DNA of 64,000 nt from Anniella stebbinsi. Taxonomy: Eukaryota; Chordata; Lepidosauria; Squamata; Anniellidae. The position numbers and the translations under genes were made by a program. Of this stretch, positions 56,831 through 64,000 are shown in pieces. The notes under the pieces are model-generated. The model saw only the letters and a program-made list of their open reading frames with translations. It searched no databases and was not told the origin of the DNA. The stretch lies in assembly GCA_029215795.1 (NCBI GenBank), contig JARDYH010000005.1, forward strand, positions 17,702,001 to 17,766,000, written 5' to 3'. Positions within the stretch are counted from its first letter, which is position 1, and the number at the start of each line of letters is the position of its first letter.

Positions 56831-58344
56831 CTTCTGATGTTTGGGGAAACAGCAGTGCAATCTCCACTGGAGTAAATCATCTTAGTCCTCCGATTCTGTC
56901 TTTTCCAAGAGGGGTGATTTTGACATGTGTGTGCCATTTCAGGTGTTTGAGCCCTATTATCACCCTTCCTGGCTGTGGCATGGTTGCCTTCCGATCACTG
57001 CCATTTTCTTTTTACTACTTTCTTTTACATATTAGTGTAAAGCCCATGTTGCCATGGGCGCTAATAGTCCTGCTTCTTTCCCGCTTTTTTGACCCTTAGT
57101 CCCCTCACCACAGAGGGGCTTATGAATAATGCAAATATGGCTAATGCATAGTGAAGCCTCCCTCCAAAATTTGCATGTGGCAAAGCCCCGTACCCTTCCT
57201 CATTCCCCCGATTGGTTGCCTCTGCCCTCTTCCTCTTCCCCACTGGCAGCAACAGCCTAAACTTTATACTGATTGGCCAAGTAGGGCTGTCCATCATCCT
57301 GCTGGCCGAGGGGCCGCCCTGCCTGCTTGGCGTGGAGGAAAATTAATTTCTATTAAAGCTCGAGTTTTTAACTTTTTTGAACTTTTGACATTTTCTGCAC
57401 ATCTACACTGATCAAGCTTCAGTTTAAAACAAAAATGAGCAAAATCGATCTGGTAGAACTCTAGCAATAAGCCTTACACTACTGTATTCTTATATAAGAT
57501 TTTTAAATTTGTGCTATAAGCCTTTTTTGCTTATGTTTTTAAAAATTACGCAGTAACACTTAGATGACAAAGTGTTTTGGTGCAAAGTTTTGAACCAATT
57601 TTGACAGATAAAACACATGGCTAAGATGATGCGCTTAGGTGCATTGTCCCTCCCTGGTTCACACTCACATGGTGGCATCATGCCCATTAGTGTGCATGGA
57701 ACATGCACATACAAACTGCTGTGCCCTTCAACATGTGGAAAGTCAGTTGGTAGTCTACAGCATAAGAGCAATTATTGGGTTGCGATAGGAGCCACACACA
57801 AAAAGGGGATCTTTCATAGCAGGGTGTGCAACTTGTGGCCCTCCAGATGTTTTGGGCCATAACTCCAGTCAGCGCCAATGGTGAAATATGAGAGTTGTAA
57901 GCCAAAACATCTGGTGGGCCACATGTTGCCCACCTCTGTTTTAGAGCATCTGGTGGGCAGACTTTAAACTACTTTGGTTTTTAACAAGAACCCTGAGATC
58001 TATCAACCAGAGCTTGGTGCAAAAGACATACACTTAAAGCACAATCCCAGCCATACATAGGGGGAAATACTTGAAATCTGCATTTACTGTCATACATTTC
58101 AGAGACATGGAAGCAATCTTGTCCACCTCATGCTTTACACGAGTCACATTTATTTCCTCTCTCCCACCCCCTGTTTGACAGTGGGCTTGCAGAAGTACCT
58201 GCTAAAACTGGAAACATCCCCTCCCCAGGGTGCTCTTTGTGTGCAACAGTTTTGTCTGACTACCAGAGGATCTACGGGACACAGCCTGAGACTTTCCTAA
58301 AGGCAACATGCAGTTCTTCCTCCCCAACCCTATTATGTGTGTCT
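56831..58344. other. No gene; foldback repeat at 57835-57940
   Basis: GGCCCTCCAGATGTTTTGGG mirrors AAAACATCTGGTGGGCC. No exon is recognised in the rest. Confidence 0.45.
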
Positions 58345-58676
58345 GGTCCCCTCTACAAGATTTTGCTTTGATGCCAGGTTGCCCGATTATGCACATATAC
58401 CGATAAGTGCATTTACAGTGCAGTGCAGTGAAGTGCATTATGGGCTGTATGAAACATGCTTTAAAGTTGTTTACATGCAGAGAATCACATGTTTACATGG
58501 CCATAAGGTGCTTTAACTCCCGCAGCAAATTTTAAGTTGCTATTTAATGTGCATTCGATAATGCGCATAAGCGGAGATAAAAAGCGCCTCAACTCCCGTT
58601 TTGCGCTCCGCTCTTGTAGAGGTAAAATCTGTAATGCACCTTGAAAGAGCTTTAAATCGCTCTTGTAGAGGCACCC
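58345..58676. mobile_element. MITE with CCTCTACAAG ends and GCGCAT motifs, copy 2
   Basis: GGTCCCCTCTACAAG at the left and CTTGTAGAGGCACCC at the right. The TTGCGCTCCGCTCTTGTAGA and CTTGAAAGAGCTTTAAA segments match the copy at 2401. Confidence 0.75.
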
Positions 58677-58814
58677 TATGTGTGAATGCATGTGTGCAAA
58701 TACATAATTGACAAAACAGAAGTAAGCATAACATTATTTAGTGAAGTGCTTTGGCATCAGCAATTTAATTAAATAAGGGTGCGACCCTATGCATGTTTAG
58801 ACAGAAAAAAGTTC

Positions 58815-59048
58815 TGGAGGAGAAGGCTATCAATGGGTACTAGCCCTGATGGCTTTGTGCTACCTCCAGTATCAGAGGCAGTAAGCCTATATACACCAGT
58901 TGCTGCGGAACATGGGTGGGAGGGTGCTGTTGCACCGTGCCCTTCCTGTGGGTTCCTGGTCAACAGTTGGTTGGCCACTGTGTGAACAGAATGCTGGACT
59001 AGATGGACCTTTGGTCTGATCCAGCATGGCTCTTCTTATGTCTTTATG
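58815..59048 (+). mobile_element. LINE/SINE 3' fragment, TCTGATCCAGCATGGCTC family
   Basis: GGAGAAGGCTATCAATGGG to CTGGACTAGATGGACC, GGTCTGATCCAGCATGGCTC and a CTTCTTATGTCTTTATGT end. Confidence 0.75.
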
Positions 59049-59083
59049 TCCTACAACTCCCAGCATGCCCCAGCCAGTAGGAG

Positions 59084-59269
59084 TAGGATGACCATATAGA
59101 AAGGAGGACAGGGCTGCTGTATCTTTAACAGTTGTATAGAAAAGGGTATTTCAGCAGGTGTCATTTGTATGCATGCAGCACCTGGTGAAATTCCTTCTTC
59201 ATCACAACAGTTAAAGATGCAGGAGCCCTGCCCTCGGAGTCCTGTCCTCCTTTCTATATGGCCACCCTA
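59084..59269. mobile_element. hAT-type foldback MITE, short copy
   Basis: 186 bp from TAGGATGACCATATAGAAAG to CTTTCTATATGGCCACCCTA. The middle third found in other copies is missing. No matching flanks. Confidence 0.85.
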
Positions 59270-59335
59270 ATACATTGGAGTTGTAGGACTTTTTTCTTTT
59301 AAAACGTTACATAGGATTGCGTCCTTAGAATTCAA

Positions 59336-59679
59336 TCATTCTGAGCCCAGGAATTAGTTTCGAGCACCAGAACTGAACACAGCTTACAGTCCTTCCAAAC
59401 AAAAGTTTACTCTTGGTTACCCCCAAGCATTTGTCATTCAGCGGTATGATTTAGGGTGGAGATGGTGAGTCATTTTGCTGCTGCTATTGTTAAACAATTG
59501 GGAGTCTGAAATCCTTGCCCATCTACCACAAATCACTCCAGAGCTGCCATGTGCTTACCCCTGTTTCGGAGTACATGATTTTGTATTTGTTTCCATAGAA
59601 ACCAGTTGGTTCCCTGTGAACACAGTTTGGGGAGAAAAATCAAATTAACAAGAGGTTTATCTTAGCTAAGGGTGTAAAG
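59336..59679. other. No gene recognised
   Basis: Nothing assigned. Confidence 0.4.
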
Positions 59680-59960
59680 AGACTTTCAAATGTCATTTGA
59701 TTAAATTTACCAGCTAGAGAATTCCTTTCTGAGCAATAACGGAACTTGGACTGGATAACTTTTAACTGTAGGTGACTCTTAATCCCTTCACGATTTGTTT
59801 ACGTTACTGGCGTATTGTTGTACTTTGGCCTGCGCTGTGTTCATAAAGGTGTACAGAGGCATTTCTGTGTTCATATTTCATTTTGCCCCAATTTGCAATT
59901 CATTACGTTTGTTTAATTATACTTGACATTTTAATATTAAAAATAAAAGTTTATAGTACA
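59680..59960 (+). repeat. Unidentified repeat matching 25313-25610
   Basis: TTCTGAGCAATAACGG, CTTTTAACTGTAGGTGAC, TACTTTGGCCTGCGC and an AAAATAAAAGTTTATAGT end occur in the same order as on the minus strand of the earlier copy. Confidence 0.65.
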
Positions 59961-60158
59961 TTGTTATAGAAGACACTCTTATTCTTAAAACAAAAAAAGC
60001 TTCATGGGCATAAATAAACTGAATTATAATATAACACACACACCCCATTTTCATTCGTGGAATCTGCGTGTCAAGAGCTTTCCAATGAAGTGCGTTTCGT
60101 GAGAATTTGTCAATGGGAAGGCAGTCAAAAAGGGATGACCAACTAACTCCTGACTTTG

Positions 60159-60161
<3 letters not shown>

Positions 60162-60211
<50 letters not shown>
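60162..60211. repeat. (AT)n microsatellite
   Basis: Uninterrupted AT dinucleotides for about 50 bases. Confidence 0.95.
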
Positions 60212-60213
<2 letters not shown>

Positions 60214-61199
60214 GTTTCCCTTGGTGAAAAGCTTCCATGGGAAACCATACCTGTGCAGGTTTCTTTTTCTTTTTTAGTAGTCCTAGCAGCCTCCAGTCTG
60301 GAAGCAGCCTGAGCTCTTTTCTTATTTTCAGAGCATGATGCTTTCATTTCGTTGTGTACAAAATAGGCTGCTTCAGTGGTTCCATGCATGTCACGCTGAA
60401 GCAGAGGCAAGGCAAGCACCCCAACTTACCCAGAATCTTTTTTCCCTTGTTTTCAGCTCAGAATTTGCATGTCTTGCCTTAATTTGAAAAAAAAATGGGT
60501 TCTGTTTCTGGAGCAAAGCCCTATGCAAGGCACTGAAGCTCCAACCTCTCACCACTGGATATGGCCTTTCCTCCTCCTCACCCTTCAGACTTCACCAGCA
60601 TTGCCTGCCTTGGGTGGCCATGTGTTCTACTTTATGGAGGATAGTCCTCAATTTGAAGGGCTGTCAGAGGATAGGCCTTTATTTGAAGGTATCCTCTATT
60701 TGGTGAGGTGTGTACAAAATCATTTCTCTTCCCCCAACCCATTTTGGTTGTTGTTCAAGATTCAAGGATAGAGTAATTCAAGCATGTGCAGAGTGACTTT
60801 CCTTTACTTAGAGCAGGGGTACGTAGAAAGTAGATCACTGGGCAATTTGCAGTAGGTTGGCAAGACTTTCTGACTTCCAGTTGCACAATTGGGACAATTA
60901 AAAGACCCCACCTCCTCTCCCCATTTCATTGAAACAAAAGAAGCTTGGAGGGAAACCAAGAATGGATGTTTATCCTGGGTTAAGCATGGGTTCAGAAGCA
61001 TCCTGTCATTAATTCTTTGTGTATTCCATCCTCCTAAGTCACCATTTTGCAACTGGCTCTGATTGGTGGATCTCAGAGGTTTTAGTAAAAAAAAAAAAAA
61101 AAAAAGGTAGATCCTGCAAGCCCTGCAAAGTCTGCCCAAACCTGATTAGGGAATGCTTGAGTGCCTGTCTGGAGTGGTCTTTTCGAGTGTGGTACCCTA
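60212..61199. other. No gene recognised
   Basis: A poly-A run lies at about 61087-61106. No exon or repeat family is assigned. Confidence 0.4.
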
Positions 61200-61325
61200 C
61201 TGCAGGGATGGGCAGAAAGTATATCTCCAGCTGTTTGGGACTTCAATTCCCAGCATTCCTAACCATTGTCCCTGCTGGCACGGGCTTCTGGGAGTCGAAG
61301 TCCCAAACAGTTGGAGAGCTGCCTT
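61200..61325. repeat. CTGTTTGGGACTTC foldback repeat
   Basis: CTCCAGCTGTTTGGGACTTC and GAAGTCCCAAACAGTTGGAG mirror each other around CCTAACCATTGTCCCTGCTG. Confidence 0.8.
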
Positions 61326-61345
61326 CTGCTCCTCTCTGCCCTACT

Positions 61346-61600
61346 GTCAGAGCCGGCCCAAGACATTTTGCTGCCTGAGGTGAAGAACAAGAGGATGCCC
61401 CTTTCTATTTCATGTACAAGACCCTTTCTTCAGGACTCAACATCTTTCTTCAACACTGACGATGGGGCAGCATCCTCTGCCACACTTGCAGGCTAGCTTA
61501 GGGGTGAGGGAAAGCCACGTGGCACACAATTCTCTCCTCCATCACCTTGCTGCTGCCTCCCAGCATTTGCCGCCTGAGGCAACAACCTCATTGCCTAATG
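61346..61600 (+). repeat. Interspersed repeat (GGCCCAAGACATTTTG family), copy 2
   Basis: GGCCCAAGACATTTTGCTGC, GCAGGCTAGCTTAGGGGTG and CGCCTGAGGCAACAACCTC. Matches 3226-3560 in order. Confidence 0.65.
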
Positions 61601-62440
61601 GTAGGGTCAGCCAGACTTACTGTACCTTCAGTAGGTAGCATTGGCCCAAGAGATGAGTGGTGGCCTAGACTGAGATGGCAGGCAGATACTTGACTGAAGG
61701 CAAGACACTTGGGCTGGTCAATTCACCTGCACAGTTGATGTGGGCTGATATACTATGCATGTAGATTCTCCAGATTCACCCTTCAAAGTACTGCCAGCCA
61801 CTTCCAGGATCTTCTTATTAAAGAACATTGCTCCTTGTGAGCCATGCACACTGTGCATGCATTTGTATTCTCAATGCCCAGCCTTCACCACAAACATGCT
61901 GATGGATGCAGCCACTATAGGATAGATGCAACCACTATCCCCATGTGATGCCTTACTGAAAACATACCTGGCTGTTTGAGTTATGGCACGATATGCATAT
62001 ACATTAAACAACAGCCTCGGTTGGTTTCGCACCCTCCAGTTTTGGTAATTGGTCCAAAGGAATACAATCCTGGTTGGGCCAATAAAATCCTGGCAGGATG
62101 GCAACCCTAACCACATTGCATTCATATGAATAACAGCAACCAGTATTATGCACTTTGGTAGGAGTTCTTTGAGAGGGTGTTCCTTACCTTGTTCACACTC
62201 TTGGTGCACCTGAATGGTACATTCCTCATGTTTTCCCCCTACAAGGTTAAATGCAGTGATGTTATAGGAGGACATCCCAGAATTCTCCTGTACTCTTTTT
62301 ATTTTATTTTATTAGACAGGAAGCAGTCCTGCTCTGTATGGTGGATGGAGAAGTGTTACCAACCCTGGAACAGTTCTGCTCTGGAAGGGCCGACCCTACC
62401 ATTAGGCAGAGGCAGGTAATTTTGAGTGTCATGCAAGTAA
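61601..62440. other. No gene recognised
   Basis: The 134-codon minus-strand frame at 61871-62275 shows no recognised domain. A (TTTTA)n tract is at about 62297-62314. Confidence 0.4.
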
Positions 62441-62744
62441 GACAGGAGGACAGGGCTGCTGTATCTTTAGCAGTTGTATAGTAAATGGAATTTCAGCAGG
62501 TATCATTTGTATGCACGCAGCACCTGGTGAAATTCCCTCTTCATCACAACAGTTGAAGCTGCAGGAGCCCTGCCCTCTTTGGTAGAATGACCAGATACAA
62601 AGGAGGGCAGGGCTCCTGCAGCTTTAATTATTGTGATGAAGAGGGAGTTTCACCAGGTGCTGCATGCATATAAACACCTGCTGAAATTCCATTTTCTATA
62701 CAAAAATACAGGAGCCCTTTCCTTCTTTCCATATGGTCACCCTA
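62441..62744. mobile_element. hAT-type foldback MITE, left end lost
   Basis: Begins within the element at GACAGGAGGACAGGGCTGC and ends CATATGGTCACCCTA. Confidence 0.8.
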
Positions 62745-63904
62745 ATCAGTCCTAATCAGCATGATGAATGGCCATGAGTGCTGGGATTTATAGTCCAAAA
62801 CATTTGGAGGGCACCATGTTGAAGAAGGCTGAGTCACAGAGACATGTGTTTAGCAGCAGGGGTACATGATACATACTCCTCCTTAAAAGATGCCACGTCT
62901 TCTCCATTGTCTCACAGCGTTGCGTGCGTAGGGCTGCAGTCTTAATCCAGGAGTCCCTCCCTGGCAACGTTGAGTGGGTAACAAACCGAACTCCACTTTC
63001 TGGGTCTGGCTAATATCAGTAGTGAGCCTGTCTGTCTGTCCGCCTGCCCAGCCCCTGATCTCACACATCCCTGCACGCTCTGCCTCCAACCAAGCACGAG
63101 AACGTCCTCCTGCTGTCTGGACACTGTACAGTGATGGGAATCACGTCCCATTTGCAGGGCAGGCCCTGCTTCAGTCGGCCTATTGCCATGGCTATATAGG
63201 GTCTGTACAGCGTTTGCTGGCTGCCCATGGCTCCCTGCAGCATAGAGGTGCTGCTGACAGCAGGCAATGACTCAAAGGAAACTCACTGTAAACACAGCCC
63301 TGGGATGGATATCGCCATAATTAGCCAGGTGGCTGGATGCGCGCATACACCACAGAAGGAGGCCTTGACAAGGCCCCACTTCCTTTGGCTTCAGTTTACT
63401 CACCCACCCCCCGGCCCCATGTCACTCACAGTCGTGGCTGGGCCTCACGCTCTCCATTAGCAGATTATCGCTAGATGAGCCATGCTACAGACTCGGCTCC
63501 AAGCCTGCTAATAAGACCTTCTGCACCATTTCACAGCTGGGGAGCAGAACACACTTTGTATGCTGAGAGCCAAGGGCTGCAACCCTGCAAATGCTTACTT
63601 TGCTCAGAGCACAGAGGCACAGAGGAGTGATGGGCACGCTTCATTCTCGTATGTTCTTCAGGCGTGTGTGGCCAGTTGACTAACATAGCCTGCTTCTGAA
63701 GCAAGTACAAAGCCAGGACTCTTGCTGTGTAAAAGAAGACAGTGTATCATAGGCATGCAGAGAAGGGCCTCCAGCAACGTCCAACTTGGGGAAAGGCTCT
63801 CAGGCGGCGGTCCTTGACGTGAAGGACAGGGATGTTACAAGGGCAGGCTTCATGACTTCATTGTCATGTAGTGCCATGGCTTCCAGGTTTCTGAGGGCCT
63901 TTGC
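62745..63904. other. No gene; partial foldback repeat at 62765-62830
   Basis: GTGCTGGGATTTATAGTCC, AAAACATTTGGAGGGCACC is a half copy of the foldback family. The remainder to 63904 shows no recognised exon. Confidence 0.45.
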
Positions 63905-64000
63905 ACAAAATGCCCTCCATGGGCCTGCTCCCTCAGTGAGTCTACCCTCTCACCGCCATGGTCACCAGCTACCATTGCTCCTCTTTCTCATCCTCGCTCC
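63905..64000 (+). repeat. Interspersed repeat shared with 4680, cut by the window edge
   Basis: GCCCTCCATGGGCCTGCTCC, CTCAGTGAGTCTACCC and TTGCTCCTCTTTCTCATCC match 4707-4780. Confidence 0.6.

Larger units (their letters stand above)
58785..59335. repeat. Hairpin repeat disrupted by two insertions
   Basis: ATGCATGTTTAGACAGAAAA at 58790 is the left arm, CTACAACTCCCAGCATGCCC at 59051 the centre, and GTTGTAGGACTTTTTTCTTT with ACATAGGATTGCGTCC the right arm. The intact version at 30777-30868 is about 90 bp. The extra length here is the LINE/SINE piece at 58815-59048 and the MITE at 59084-59269. Confidence 0.75.

Noticed and set aside
1..64000. Bacterial-type features (operons, CRISPR, attachment sites)
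   Set aside because: The repeat content, intron signals and LINEs show vertebrate nuclear DNA; no spaced direct-repeat array was seen.

Overview
This window looks like non-genic or gene-poor nuclear DNA from a vertebrate, most probably a squamate reptile (inference). The grounds are a decayed CR1 LINE, a long decayed R4/Dong-type LINE with a second fragment, L2-like LINE 3' tails, tRNA-derived SINEs, many small non-autonomous DNA transposons (MITEs) and many microsatellites. No bacterial genes, rRNA genes or CRISPR arrays are seen. Nearly all long open frames are shadows or transposon relics.

Layout. Positions 1-9 kb are a mosaic of MITEs and foldback repeats. A CR1 LINE (about 9.36-11.14 kb) sits inside an older MITE. 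From 11 to 32 kb there are mostly repeats, plus a pair of perfect RFX/X-box-like palindromes at 23.44-23.49 kb. An R4/Dong LINE with a nested L2-like tail fills 32.8-36.0 kb. From 36 to 49 kb there are more repeats, including a possible 3.1-kb composite hAT element at 43.1-46.3 kb.

The most interesting part is 49.6-53.2 kb. It holds a Polinton/Maverick (adintovirus-like) integrase fragment (+). Against it lies a truncated packaging-ATPase gene (-). Eleven bases upstream of the ATPase frame is an unrecognised five-exon gene (-) with four very short phase-1 introns and an uninterrupted reading frame of 269 codons. Divergently from that gene runs a two-exon BCL2-family (BCL2A1-like) gene (+). 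Its intron lies at the conserved place after the BH2 Gly-Gly-Trp, but it carries an in-frame stop and a hAT MITE with an 8-bp target duplication. The cluster may be the remnant of an endogenous DNA virus with an anti-apoptotic accessory gene, or a host BCL2A1-like gene beside a Polinton relic. The sequence alone does not decide this.

From 53 to 64 kb more MITEs follow, including one locus where a hairpin repeat has been hit by two other elements. One hAT MITE family (TIR TAGGGTGACC or TAGGCTGACC) occurs at least ten times. Four of its copies, and a GC-rich element with the same terminus, have perfect 8-bp target-site duplications that can be read directly. No transposase for it is present.
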